NCBI RefSeq assembly: GCF_001449115.1
Contig: NZ_LAIJ01000009.1
Span: forward strand, 2,052,114-2,116,113
DNA length: 64,000 nt
Source: Occallatibacter gabretensis
GTDB taxonomy: Bacteria; Acidobacteriota; Terriglobia; Terriglobales; Acidobacteriaceae
Reading direction: 5' to 3'
In this document: positions 55,001 to 63,198 of the stretch, piece by piece
How the letters are laid out: each line of letters begins with the position of its first letter
Numbering within the stretch: the stretch's first letter is position 1
Position numbers and translations under genes: made by a program
Notes under the pieces: model-generated
What the model saw: only the letters and a program-made list of their open reading frames with translations
The model's database searches: none
What the model was told of the DNA's origin: nothing

Positions 55001-55597
55001 GGGCGAACGGACCATCAAATCAAGTTGCGCGGACACAGAATTGAGCCTGGCGAGATCGAGATTGCAATGGAACGGCATCCGGCTGTTCGGCAGGCAGTGG
55101 TTGTGTTGGATGGTGAGGGTATTGAACAGCGGCTGGTTGCATACGTTCGTTTTGAAGGCTCGGACGATGCCGATCAGCTTCGATCCTGGCTGCACCCAAT
55201 CCTGCCGGACTACATGGTTCCTTCCATGATTGTGCCGCTTCAAGAAGTGCCTTTGACTCCTAATGGCAAGATTGATCGCAAACGCCTGCCCGCTCTGCGG
55301 GGAACATTGCCCGATCGGAGCGTCGACTCTATTTCAGCCCGAAACCGTACCGAACAGAGACTGAGCGAACTTTGGTCTGATCTTCTGCATGTCGAAAGGC
55401 CGGGCATCCGAGAGAATTTCTTTGATCTTGGAGGGCATTCGCTTTTACTGGTTCAACTCCACGCACAATTAAAACGTGAATTCAGCGCTAACATTGCTGT
55501 TGTGGATTTGTTTCGTTATCCCACAATCGAGGCACTCGCGTCGTTTTTAGACCGCAGAAGTGCCGAAGTCTCGTTGCCTGTGGGAGCTAATGCTTGA
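49082..55597 (+). CDS. NRPS2: docking-C-A-PCP-C-A-PCP, two-module synthetase
   Basis: A 2171-residue protein. A TubC-type docking domain (1-58, LIEMLSDLRSRGVVLSMEGD) is followed by C1 (HHIISDG, 203-209), A1 (TSGSTGRPKG 675-684, YGPTEN), PCP1 (Ser1068), C2 (HH at 1262-1263), A2 (YTSGSTGNPKG near 1733) and PCP2 (Ser2120). Hand-read pocket codes: A1 D-A-A-F-I-G-G-T-F, resembling valine-type codes; A2 D-I-L-Q-W-G-L-I-W, resembling glycine but with Trp at the fifth position. There is no epimerase or thioesterase. The C-terminus passes the chain to PKS3, whose ATG overlaps this stop (TGATG). Confidence 0.94.
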   Translation: MRSLIEMLSDLRSRGVVLSMEGDRLQCNAPKGVITSEIRSELAARKEEILNLLKTSLENNSHESNVDAAEFSLSSSQRRLWFIQKMDPQNPVYHMAVAIQMTGELQWGALENSLRILVNRHESLRTAFHESDGKPFARIIESNTWNPAFVDLAYLEPKAAQDEATRRAVEEARTPFVLEQAPLFRATLYRTDSDHHLLMLVMHHIISDGWSLGILARELGMIYSDLRSGKEPSLPPLISRFRDFVRLESDAVQRNSEAHLGYWLERLRGPLPLSQLSGRRRPAVPSFRGQHSSVTIDAYLRDSVEELCRDNDVTPFMFLLAVFEVLLYRYTRQTDLLVGTANSNRSRGEFSSVVGFFVDNLVLRCDMSGNPRFQDLLRQVRRVAHESYAHEELPFSVLMERLQPARELSRNPLFQIAFIMQNVPLEPIQLEGLRIDAKPLDIGISPMDLSIAVWPEGGAYRLDLEYCTDLFDKEFIHDLQSQYLNLLRQLLDDPRQQIDDVQLVTEVESRRLLVDLNVTAHPYPSSPVHSVFEEFVRTQGNATALTFADGEFSYEELNQKANAIGAWLSEYGLNAGSFVAVCAPGSPLGIAAFLGILKAGCAYFPVAPSDPPERLRKMMQDAGTTVLLTTAAFRERLILPEAVSTALLEEISAKPCAEFAGPAIHSDDPACLLFTSGSTGRPKGVVVPHRSIMRLVRGTDYARFASDEVFLQACTLSFDASTAEIWGALLNGARLVLIDSERPSVEEISRAIRDHGVTTLFITTAFFHHFAAYHPDAIASLNQVIVGGDVLSPTHAAQLLYKSPDIHLVNGYGPTENGTFTTTCKVKLDSLDGSAIPIGRPICNTRVFLLDANRKPVPVGATGELYTAGDGLALGYLNAPKEIESPFVTLNFDEVGTVRAYRTGDLARYRSDGMLEFLGRTDKQVKVQGYRVEPAEVEEALLSIDRVRAVVVSTRIAADDSKQLVAYVISQSESVLSSGDLQLQLRRVLPRHQIPSTFLFIEEIPHTPNGKIDYAALDALPLESKMEGREVRLPSGEIEKKLLGDFKDLLHANAATVEDDLFSLGGHSLLAMQLLSRITAAFGVTLSVADIFQNPTVEGLAARVQAAGGVPAKAPSKNTRVKDPVNSKEHGLSRAQRRLWFLDQMDPGNPVYNIAIALRLDGPLDRVAFEETLQTIVSRHESLRARFLQRDGLPYVDVDDTQRLSIDFVDLASLASEAQEDQLKQLFSVESQRPYVLDQGQLCRVSLYRKNHREHVVLLGMHHIISDGWSIGVLAQELGRIYEATVRRLPCPLPPLPIQFRDFVQWESEQEKLSSGNDLTYWRNQLGGELPFLELPADRLRAPVQAFQGQRIFVDIDAGLEEKLQKIAREHNATFFMVLLAGFSVMLHRYSRQTDILIGTPTAGRTKSSFEGLIGFFVNNLVLRIGLADNPSFSELLSHVRSVALEAFEHQSTPFDQLVEILQPERNLDRSPIFQVLFTLQNTMMPRLQFDEMVMAPLEIERLHARYDLAVDIYPHEGHFRCSFEFNTDIFEETSIRQMLRHYIRILEMVCDNAQQQIGNLHLLDDAERCQLIHDWNRTAMPAPAYSNVPSWFRAQARTSPEAIAVEMGDRSLTYQDLDIESDRVAADLRSGGIGRGTIVGIYMQRSSNMVVGLLGILKAGAAYLPLDPALPSHRIEFMLSDAQVPLILTERELRDTLPATAAVIWPIEDVSKEGDAQVPDDVCSSDLAYLIYTSGSTGNPKGTEIQHEAFVNLLRSMLKDPGLRKEDTLVAITTISFDIAGLEIFGPLMCGAKLVLATREQTVDPELLAELLNSTGATVVQATPSTWRMLVESGWTGRPMLRMWCGGEALSLNLAESLLARGSELWNLYGPTETTIWSSVHRIRSGETQILIGRPITNTQMYILDDNLEPAPPGVAGELHISGDGVARGYWRRPELTASRFLPDPFDTIDARRMYRTGDLARYRRDGQIQLLGRTDHQIKLRGHRIEPGEIEIAMERHPAVRQAVVVLDGEGIEQRLVAYVRFEGSDDADQLRSWLHPILPDYMVPSMIVPLQEVPLTPNGKIDRKRLPALRGTLPDRSVDSISARNRTEQRLSELWSDLLHVERPGIRENFFDLGGHSLLLVQLHAQLKREFSANIAVVDLFRYPTIEALASFLDRRSAEVSLPVGANA

Positions 55598-58500
55598 TGA
55601 GTTCGTCCAATGAAATCAATCCATTGATGTCAGCCACATTTTCAGAGTCCATATCGAATTCGGAACGGTGGCCCGATGGCATTGCCATCATCGGCATGAG
55701 TGCGCGCTTTCCGCAATCACGCAATGTGCAGGAATTCTGGCAACATCTGGTTGCCGGTGACTCACTGATCGTAAATTTCAGTGAGGATGAGCTTCATCAG
55801 GCTGGCATTGATCAGGCAATGCTCAGAGATGCGAACTATGTTCGGCGCGGCAATGTCATTGAGGATGCAGATCAGTTCGATGCCGGCTTCTTCGGTCTGA
55901 GCCGCCGCGAAGCAGAAATCCTCGATCCACAGCAGAGGATATTTCTCGAGTGTGCCTGGGAAGCTCTGGAGAACGCAGGCCATACCGGCGAGGGTGAGCG
56001 CGTCGGTGTCTTTGCAGGCGTGGGAATGAACACCTACGTTCTTCAATTACTGCGGAATCCGGGAGTGCTGGCGAGCGTGGGCGAGTACCAGATGATGCTG
56101 GCCAGCGATAAGGATTATCTTGCTACACGCGTTGCGTACAAGCTTGATCTGCGCGGGCCCGCTGTTACGGTGCAGACTGCCTGCTCCACATCGCTTGCCG
56201 CTGTGCATCTTGCCTGCCGCAGCCTTTTGAGCCGCGAGTGTTCGATGGCACTCGCCGGCGGAGTTTCGATCTCTTTTCCGCAGGGAATTGGTTATTCCTA
56301 TATTCCTGGCATGATTCTTTCGCCGGATGGGCACTGTCGCCCATTTGACGCGAATGCAGAAGGAACTGTGCCCGGACGCGGCGCCGGCATTGTCGTTCTG
56401 AAGCGGCTGTCAGAGGCAATTGCCGATGGAGATTCAATTATTGCGGTTATCCGAGGCTCCGCCTGGAATAACGATGGAGCCGGTAAGGTAGGCTACACGG
56501 CACCCAGCGTCGACGGGCAGACAGAGGTCATACGAGCAGCGCAAGCCGCGGCGGGTATTGATGGCGCACGCGTGGGATACGTAGAAACGCATGGCACGGC
56601 GACTGAACTGGGGGATGCGATTGAGTTCTCCGCTCTCACTCAGGTCTTCGCTACTGAGGAGCGCAAGCATCCTCTTGTGCTCAGCGCCGTGAAGGCGAAT
56701 ATGGGGCATGCAGATGCAGCGGCGGGCATTGCTGGTTTGATCAAAGCTGCGCTTGCAGTGGACACCGGAATCATTCCGCCTACTCCGGGATTCGAGATCC
56801 CCAATCCAGCGCTCGGAATTGAGAAGACGCCCTTTGTAATCAGTTCTTCTTCTCTAGATTGGGCGGGCGATGCAGAGCGTTGGGCGGGCGTCAGCTCCTT
56901 CGGAATCGGAGGCACCAACGTACATGTTGTCTTGAGTGCAGCGCCTGCGGCTGCAAGCAGCAATGCAGAACCGGTGCGATCACATATCTTTCCCGTCTCG
57001 GCGAAGAGCGCCTCTGCATTAAGCACTGCGTGCGAGCAGTTGTCGCAACGGCTGGCAGCAGAGAGTGACTTATCGGCCTCTGATGTTGCTACAACACTTC
57101 AATTGGGCCGGCGATCCTTCGGATTCAGGCGAGCAGTGGTTGCAGACAACTGCAGCGAAGCTGCAAAGCTTTTGATCAAGCCCGCCAGAAAACTCGAGCC
57201 AGGGACCCATTTGGACCGGGATGTCATATTTCTCTTTCCTGGACAGGGGCAGCAATTTCCGGGCATGGTCGAGGACCTGTATCGCAAAGACAGCGTCTTC
57301 CGGCGGACGATCGATGCAGGGTGCGACTTCCTGAAGGAATATGCAGAACTGGATGTGCGTTCACTTCTTGTAAACGGGGAGAGGACGTCAGAATCGTCCA
57401 CCCGTCTGCGCGATACGCAGGTTGCACAGCCTGTGCTGATGCTTGTGGAATACGCTTTAGCAGAACGGTTGCGCTCTCTGGGAGTAGAGCCAGCCGGTTT
57501 ACTTGGGCATAGCATTGGCGAACTCACTGCGGCCTGTGTTGCAGGTGTGTTTTCCTTTGAAGACGGCCTTCGACTTGCCGTCGAACGCGGCCGTCTCATG
57601 GCGCAGACTCCACCGGGAATCATGCTGGCTGTGATGCTGCCTCCTGAAGATCTGGCGCGCTATCTCGATCATGGTCTTTGGCTCGCTGCTGAAAACGGCC
57701 CGAAAATGTCAGTGGCATCAGGGCTTGTGGATGCGGTGGAAGAGCTTGAACGCAGGTTGGCGGTCGAGAGAGTGGCGACTATTCGCCTTGCCTCAAAAAA
57801 TGCATTTCATACGCCGCTTATGGCCGAACCCGCAAAGACATTCCGGGGAATCGTAGCTGCTACTGTTCGCCATGCGCCCAGTATTCCGTGGGTTTCCAAT
57901 GTGAGCGGCGGCTGGATCGGATTGGCGGAGGCGCAGGACCCGCAATACTGGGCAAATCAGATTATTTCGCCGGTGCGCTTCACTCGTTGTCTGGCGACCC
58001 TGGCTGAGCGTCGCAGGCTGCTGATCGAGGCAGGGCCAGGCGAAGCTCTGATCGGGATCGCGCGACAGCAGTTGTCGACCAGTGTCCTGATTCCTGTTCT
58101 GGGGGCAGATAATCGCAGGGCAACGGATGGTGTAATTTTCCATCAGGCTGTGGCCACTGCGTGGGAATGCGGCGTTAACATCCAATGGGAACGACTCAGT
58201 CCTAAACCAGCGGGACGACGGGTTCCTCTTCCGACGTATCCTTTTGAACGGCAGCGCTATTGGGTCGAGCCCGCATCTTCTGTTAACGAGACCGCGGTTT
58301 CGACAGCGACGCCACTCCTATCTCCTTTGCCCGCTTCCGATAGCGATTCTCCGGCGAAGCACGAAGACATCTCGAAGTGGTTTTATGCTCCCTGTTGGCA
58401 AGGGACGCCACCGGCCGGCAATGTTTTGCGTGCACGAAGCAAATCTGTTGAATGCTGGCTGGCGTTGGATGGGGAAGATCCACTTAGCAATGCATTGGTT

Positions 58501-60186
58501 TCGTCTCTTCGCGCGCAGGGATCAAAGGTCATCTGCGTGAAAGCGGGCGAACAGTTTCACTGGCAGGACGGAGACGTACGTGTAAATCCGTCCAGTCCGG
58601 CCGATCTGAAGACGCTGTGGGAGCAGATTGAGGCTGCAGGACTACGACCGGATGGGCTTCTATGTCTTCCCAGGTCCGGGCTCGAAGGTAACAAGGGATC
58701 TCGCTATGATTTCATTCTTCAGCTTCTGCAGATGGCTGGTACGCGCCAGCGATATCTGCGAAGGTTTGAGTTCATTACGAACTCGTTGGTAAGTGTGAAT
58801 GGAGAGCCTGTCACGAATCGGGAAGATGGTGAACTGCTGGGCCTGGCGCGTGCACTGCGGGCTGAACTGGTTGGCGTGGAGTGTCGCTCTATTGATATCG
58901 AACTGCCTGAGGGCAACGTTGAGCCGTTGGTGCAGAACGTTCTCGACGAACTGTCTACATCTGGTCCGGGCCTCTCAATCGCTTATCGGCGCGGGCAGCG
59001 CTGGCAGAAGATATGGACGCAGGCAGCTCTGAAGGCAGACGCTAAGTCGCCGTTCCGGAGCGGCGGCGTTTATCTGATTACGGGTGGCGTGGGCGGCATT
59101 GGTTATGTTGCGGCGAAACATCTGTTGCAGGACCACGGTGCCCGTGTGGTTGTTGTGGGGCGGACCATACTTCCAGACCGGAGTGAATGGGAGTCCTGGG
59201 TTTCCGCACATGGAGAAGATCATGCAACATCGCGACGTATTCGCAGGATGCAGGAGCTTGAAGGCGCCGGTGGAGAGGTACTGTTTATGGCTGCGGATGT
59301 TGCTGATCGCGATGCCATGAAGGCTGTCATAGACCAGACACAAGCGAAGTTCGGACCAATTCATGGAGTGATCCACTCGGCGGGCGTTGCCGGCGGAAGC
59401 AGGATATTGTCCCAGCCAGTTGAAGAGGCTCGTGAGATTCGCAAGCCGAAGATAGAAGGGTCGCGCGTGCTTGCTGAGTTGCTACGCGATAGCGGCATTG
59501 ATTTTCTTCTCTTCTGTTCTTCTATCAGTGCCAACTTTCCGCCTGCTTCGCAGAGCGCATATTCTTCTGCGAATGCTTTCCAAAACAGCTTTGCTGAATA
59601 TTGTCGCGGAAGCTTGAAGATTCCTGCGTTTGCCATCGGATTTGATGCCTGGCGAGAAGTGGGAATGATGGCCGAGCTAGTGCTTCCTGAAGGGATGGAA
59701 TCCTTCCGCGAGCAGGGAATGCGTCGTGCTATGACGAACGCTGAGGGTATCGAAGTCATTAGCCGTGTATTGGGGCAATGGCGTGGAGCGCACATTCTTG
59801 TGAGCACCTGTGATCTGGATGCTTCGGTCAACTCGACTACTCCCGCTGCTGTCGAGTTGCCGGATTCCGACGATGCGGTTTCCGCGGTTATTGACTCCAG
59901 TGAGTTGAGTGTCATTCTTGAGATATGGAAGGATTTGCTGGGCACCGATGCCATTGATCCGTCCGATAATTTCTTCAACCTCGGCGGGCATTCGCTCATG
60001 GCTACGATGATGATCTCGCGGATTCGGGAGCGGCTGGGCGTTACGCTTTCGCTGAAGGGTATCTTTGAAGCGCAGACGCCTGCGGCCCTGGCTGAGCTTG
60101 TGCAGATTGTGAGCGGACAACCGGCTGCCGGAGAGCATTCGGAAGCGCCGACGGAGGGTGAGGAGCGGGAGATATTTGAGATCTGA
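55597..60186 (+). CDS. PKS3: KS-AT-KR-ACP
   Basis: A 1529-residue module. The KS has Cys196 in QTACSTSL, His332 in ETHGTATELG and His371 in NMGHADAAAG; the CST and ETHGTAT variants are common in KS domains that take chains from an NRPS. The AT has Ser639 in GHSIGE and AFH at 736-738, both pointing to malonyl-CoA. The KR has NADPH motif TGGVGGIG at 1162-1169, Ser1308/1309 and Tyr1322 (AYSSAN). The ACP has Ser1466 in GGHSL. There is no DH, so a beta-hydroxy unit is expected. The acidic tail EGEEREIFEI could pair with the docking domain of NRPS1. The only AT of the locus is here. ATG 55597 is preferred to TTG 55594. Confidence 0.94.
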   Translation: MSSSNEINPLMSATFSESISNSERWPDGIAIIGMSARFPQSRNVQEFWQHLVAGDSLIVNFSEDELHQAGIDQAMLRDANYVRRGNVIEDADQFDAGFFGLSRREAEILDPQQRIFLECAWEALENAGHTGEGERVGVFAGVGMNTYVLQLLRNPGVLASVGEYQMMLASDKDYLATRVAYKLDLRGPAVTVQTACSTSLAAVHLACRSLLSRECSMALAGGVSISFPQGIGYSYIPGMILSPDGHCRPFDANAEGTVPGRGAGIVVLKRLSEAIADGDSIIAVIRGSAWNNDGAGKVGYTAPSVDGQTEVIRAAQAAAGIDGARVGYVETHGTATELGDAIEFSALTQVFATEERKHPLVLSAVKANMGHADAAAGIAGLIKAALAVDTGIIPPTPGFEIPNPALGIEKTPFVISSSSLDWAGDAERWAGVSSFGIGGTNVHVVLSAAPAAASSNAEPVRSHIFPVSAKSASALSTACEQLSQRLAAESDLSASDVATTLQLGRRSFGFRRAVVADNCSEAAKLLIKPARKLEPGTHLDRDVIFLFPGQGQQFPGMVEDLYRKDSVFRRTIDAGCDFLKEYAELDVRSLLVNGERTSESSTRLRDTQVAQPVLMLVEYALAERLRSLGVEPAGLLGHSIGELTAACVAGVFSFEDGLRLAVERGRLMAQTPPGIMLAVMLPPEDLARYLDHGLWLAAENGPKMSVASGLVDAVEELERRLAVERVATIRLASKNAFHTPLMAEPAKTFRGIVAATVRHAPSIPWVSNVSGGWIGLAEAQDPQYWANQIISPVRFTRCLATLAERRRLLIEAGPGEALIGIARQQLSTSVLIPVLGADNRRATDGVIFHQAVATAWECGVNIQWERLSPKPAGRRVPLPTYPFERQRYWVEPASSVNETAVSTATPLLSPLPASDSDSPAKHEDISKWFYAPCWQGTPPAGNVLRARSKSVECWLALDGEDPLSNALVSSLRAQGSKVICVKAGEQFHWQDGDVRVNPSSPADLKTLWEQIEAAGLRPDGLLCLPRSGLEGNKGSRYDFILQLLQMAGTRQRYLRRFEFITNSLVSVNGEPVTNREDGELLGLARALRAELVGVECRSIDIELPEGNVEPLVQNVLDELSTSGPGLSIAYRRGQRWQKIWTQAALKADAKSPFRSGGVYLITGGVGGIGYVAAKHLLQDHGARVVVVGRTILPDRSEWESWVSAHGEDHATSRRIRRMQELEGAGGEVLFMAADVADRDAMKAVIDQTQAKFGPIHGVIHSAGVAGGSRILSQPVEEAREIRKPKIEGSRVLAELLRDSGIDFLLFCSSISANFPPASQSAYSSANAFQNSFAEYCRGSLKIPAFAIGFDAWREVGMMAELVLPEGMESFREQGMRRAMTNAEGIEVISRVLGQWRGAHILVSTCDLDASVNSTTPAAVELPDSDDAVSAVIDSSELSVILEIWKDLLGTDAIDPSDNFFNLGGHSLMATMMISRIRERLGVTLSLKGIFEAQTPAALAELVQIVSGQPAAGEHSEAPTEGEEREIFEI

Positions 60187-60213
60187 TAAGCGCTTGGTTG
60201 TGGTGTTCGATTG

Positions 60214-60633
60214 CGGATGCATCGCACGCTAAAAGGGGACACGACGAAACCACCTTCGGCATCCCTCCGCGCACAGCAGAGCCGCTTCGATAACTTTCGC
60301 TATGTGTTTAATAACGAACGTCCGCATGAGGGCCTGAACAACCAAGTCCCAGCGAGCCTCTACCACCCCAGCTCGGTCCGACTACCACGCAAGTTACCGG
60401 ATTTTACGTACCCGAAGAGTCTCCTTCTGCGACGGGTGAACAATAGCGGCGACATCAGCGGGCACAAAAACAGAGTCTTCATCCGCGAGGTATTTCGCTT
60501 CGAAGAGTTGGCGTTCGAGTTGATCACACCAGGGTTTTATAGAGTCTTCTTTCGAGACATGGAGATCGGAGAATTCAATGCGAACGAACTTCGTTTTAGA
60601 GCTGCACGACGAGTGGTCCGAGTTTGCCGATGA
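60214..60633 (+). pseudogene. IS481-like transposase, C-terminal remnant
   Basis: About 139 residues of the C-terminal part of an IS481-family integrase-core transposase. Marks are MHRTLKGDTTKPPSASLRAQ, the conserved FNNERPHEGLNNQVPASLY and FTYPKSLLLRRV. The catalytic DDE core and N-terminal HTH are absent, and no flanking inverted repeats are obvious. It begins about 28 bp after the PKS3 stop. It is a decayed insertion at the downstream border of the biosynthetic operon. Confidence 0.85.
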
Positions 60634-60685
60634 GCGCATTGGCCTGAATCGATGCGTTGGCGCAGGCTTGGAAACCGAGGACTCC

Positions 60686-60714
60686 AGCCGCAAGAGGCGG
60701 CTTTCATTTTATTT
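60686..60714 (+). terminator. intrinsic terminator downstream of the operon and IS remnant
   Basis: Arms AGCCGC and GCGGCT with a five-base loop are followed by TTCATTTTATTT on the plus strand. It also overlaps the end of the minus-strand beta-lactamase-like gene. Confidence 0.5.
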
Positions 60715-62175
60715 GAGTTTTGCGAGAGCCGTCCGCGCATGTTCGTTCGTCGGGTCTAGCGAAAGCGCCCTTTCGTAATTTGTCTTGGCTGCTTTCGTAT
60801 CGCCGTTTACTTCGTAAGCCTCGGCAAGGCTATCGAAAGCATTGGACGACGAAGGATGCTCCTTGGCGTTGAGTTCGAACACCTTGATGGCATCAGCTCC
60901 CTTGTGGTCGGCGTACAAAACTCGGTAGCCGAGCGTGTTCAGCTCTCCTTCAGAGAGATCGTAATCTTGGATCGATTTCTGTTTTAGCGTCTGATAGGTG
61001 GCGAGGACGCCAGCTATCCCGGAGGATCGGTATACACCCTCCAACTCCACTGCTCCGGAGCGCTTCGGATAGGTGAACGGCGACCCATCGAGAATGTTAT
61101 TGATCGCGGCGCTAATCTCGATCCTCTTGCTGTTCCCTATGTTTGTGAGCATGATGACGACGCGACGGTTCGCGAGCCGTCGCTCAAAATAGGCTCTGAA
61201 GCCGGCCGTGCTCCCTGTGTGCCAGACTCGTTTACCTGGTCCGGTATCCTCGATATTCCAGCCTAACCCGTAGGTTGTGGATCCCTTCCGCACCGTTGCT
61301 GGTGTGAACATCTCATCAAGCGTCGTCTGAGTGACCAGACTGCCACGGTACAAGGCTCGGTCGAACAGATAGAGATCTTCTACCGTGGAGTACATCCCTC
61401 CATCCCCTGTGACAAACTCGGCATAATCATCGAGGTCCCCGAAATCGTTATAGGCCTTAGCCGTTCCGCGAGTTTTCTGTCCTTCGTGTGTCAGAACGAA
61501 TGTTTGCTTCATCCCGACCGGCTGCAAAATGCGCGTACTAAGAAACTGGGGGAAGGGCATCCCCGACGCCTTTGCAACCGCTGCTCCGAGCAATACGTAG
61601 CCCGAGTTGCTGTAGCTATATTGTTGTCCTTGTGGGAACTCAAGGTGATCGAGCGTGCGGAGTGCGTGGAGAACCTCCTCGGTCGTAACGTCAGGATGTT
61701 CAATGTTGGTATTTCCATAGTCAGGAATACCAGAGGTATGGTTGAGGAGCTGCCTAATGGTCACGCTCGCAATAGGCTCCTTTAGACCATCGACGTATTT
61801 CGAAACCGGGTCGTCAAGCCGAAGAGAGCCATCTTGTACAAGCATCATTATGGCAAGCGCTGTAAAAGGCTTCGACACAGATGCGAGGCAGGACTGCGTT
61901 TCAGTCGTGAACTTCGTCCCGGCTGGGCGATCAGCTTGACCAAAAGCTGCCTCGTACAGAATTCCATTCTTGTCGCCAACCAAGATCGCACCATTGAACT
62001 GTCCGCGTTCGTGCAAGGTGCGCAAGAAGTGATCGATTTCCTGCCTGGAATCATCGCTGGACGAATGAGGAACGCCACAGACGCCAGGTAAGCCACAGGC
62101 AAGAAAGAGGACCGGAAGAGCCAGACGAAACCACCAACGATTCCGCCAACCGTTGCATACGCATTCCGAGACCAT
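60709..62175 (-). CDS. serine beta-lactamase-family hydrolase with TPR-like tail
   Basis: A 488-residue exported protein with a signal sequence (RNRWWFRLALPVLFLACGLP). The class C beta-lactamase/DD-peptidase-like domain has Ser99 and Lys102 in SVSK, YSN at 188-190, and HTG in VWHTGSTAGF. Residues after about 400 form helical repeats, including FDSLAEAYEVNGDTKAAKTN and NYERALSLDPTNEHA, a TPR pattern. The family covers esterases, peptidases and antibiotic-cleaving enzymes; which one this is cannot be told. ATG 62175 is preferred because AAGGAGA lies upstream; the frame opens 78 codons earlier. It is convergent with the biosynthetic operon. Confidence 0.9.
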   Translation of the reverse strand: MVSECVCNGWRNRWWFRLALPVLFLACGLPGVCGVPHSSSDDSRQEIDHFLRTLHERGQFNGAILVGDKNGILYEAAFGQADRPAGTKFTTETQSCLASVSKPFTALAIMMLVQDGSLRLDDPVSKYVDGLKEPIASVTIRQLLNHTSGIPDYGNTNIEHPDVTTEEVLHALRTLDHLEFPQGQQYSYSNSGYVLLGAAVAKASGMPFPQFLSTRILQPVGMKQTFVLTHEGQKTRGTAKAYNDFGDLDDYAEFVTGDGGMYSTVEDLYLFDRALYRGSLVTQTTLDEMFTPATVRKGSTTYGLGWNIEDTGPGKRVWHTGSTAGFRAYFERRLANRRVVIMLTNIGNSKRIEISAAINNILDGSPFTYPKRSGAVELEGVYRSSGIAGVLATYQTLKQKSIQDYDLSEGELNTLGYRVLYADHKGADAIKVFELNAKEHPSSSNAFDSLAEAYEVNGDTKAAKTNYERALSLDPTNEHARTALAKLK

Positions 62176-62595
62176 AATTGACTGATCTCCTTGATCCGGG
62201 TACGCAGGGAGTCTTGTCTTGGTTCCGGGGTTTTCGCCGCTGTAGAAGGGATAGTGGGCGATGCGGAGGCCGCCGGATGGATTCTGGGATTGCGCTAAAT
62301 CACCACTAAACTCATTGACGCGATGAGCATCTCGCGGCGAGTGTGGCACATTGAACTGGAGCCAGCATATCGGTTTATCCAGCACTTCCATCCGCGAAAT
62401 AATGTGCAAGGTGCGAAGGTTTTTGTATTTAGAATAAGCGAGTTAGAAACTATTTTGCACCGGCCCCTTTGACAAGAAAGGCGGAGGCAAGGGAATCGGG
62501 GGTGTGAAATCCGGTTTCTTATTCCCGCGTTTCGGTCGATTCTCGAACGGGCAATTTGCCGGTTCCTGGCATCCAAGCGGACAGAGGTATGGGAT
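62176..62595. other. 420-bp non-coding gap with dispersed repeat copy 2
   Basis: No convincing gene. It holds the upstream region of both the minus-strand beta-lactamase-like gene and the plus-strand repeat protein. The second copy of the repeat seen at 5129 (TTTTTGTATTTAGAATAAGC, then GAGTTAGAAACTATTTT) is at 62419-62474. An open frame on the minus strand reads through 62176-62409, but its residues look unlike a signal or domain. Confidence 0.5.
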
Positions 62596-63117
62596 ATGAA
62601 CGTTGAGCTAGCTGAGGAACTGGTGGATGCGCTGGGATCGTCTCTGGAAGATCTCGAAGCCAGTCAGGCCGCCCTTATTCAATTTCTGAAAGATCAAGGC
62701 ATCGTTACTGATGAGCAATTTGCCGCTTATCTAAAGCAGGCCGGCAAGGCGAGCAGCGTGAGGTGGCGTGCTGCCCGCGTCAGGCTCCAGCACCTTATTG
62801 AGGGTGAAAAGGCAAGAGAGGAAAAAGCTGCCGAAGAGAAAAAGCGAGAGGAGCAGGAAGAAGAGAAGAAAAAGAAGGAAGAGAAGGCTCCCATGAGTGA
62901 TGGCGGCGACAGTGCCGCACCGAGGTCTGATCCGCCGAAGGACAACGCTTCCGCGCAGCCTGATCAGGCCAAGGACGATGCCTCAGCGAAGCTGGATGCG
63001 CCAAAGGATAATGCCGCTCCTCAACGTGAGCAGGCTAAAAACGATGGAGCCAAGGCGGAAGGGCAAAGCGCCGATGCGCAATCCAATTCCGCGAAAGATA
63101 AAACGGACCAAAAGTAA
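62596..63117 (+). CDS. coiled-coil and repeat-rich acidic/basic protein, 173 aa
   Basis: Unrecognised family. Residues 1-75 look folded and helical (LAEELVDALGSSLEDLEASQ), residues 76-98 are a Lys/Glu-rich run, and residues 100-173 are a disordered tail. The tail has an approximate 20-residue repeat built on PKDNA, DQAKDDASAK and REQAKNDGAK. No signal peptide or membrane segment is seen. ATG 62596 is used. The gene lies between the beta-lactamase-like gene and the arabinofuranosidase, and its role is unknown. Confidence 0.65.
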   Translation: MNVELAEELVDALGSSLEDLEASQAALIQFLKDQGIVTDEQFAAYLKQAGKASSVRWRAARVRLQHLIEGEKAREEKAAEEKKREEQEEEKKKKEEKAPMSDGGDSAAPRSDPPKDNASAQPDQAKDDASAKLDAPKDNAAPQREQAKNDGAKAEGQSADAQSNSAKDKTDQK

Positions 63118-63198
63118 AACCTCAGGTGGATGCCTGAAGGCGCGGAACCTCTGTTGAGGTGTAGAATTGCGCCGATTTGATTTGCGTGCGGAGGCTCG

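Noticed and set aside
62176-62409. In-frame 78-codon upstream extension of the beta-lactamase-like gene
   Set aside because: A strong ribosome-binding site and a signal peptide begin at 62175, and the extension has no recognisable domain.
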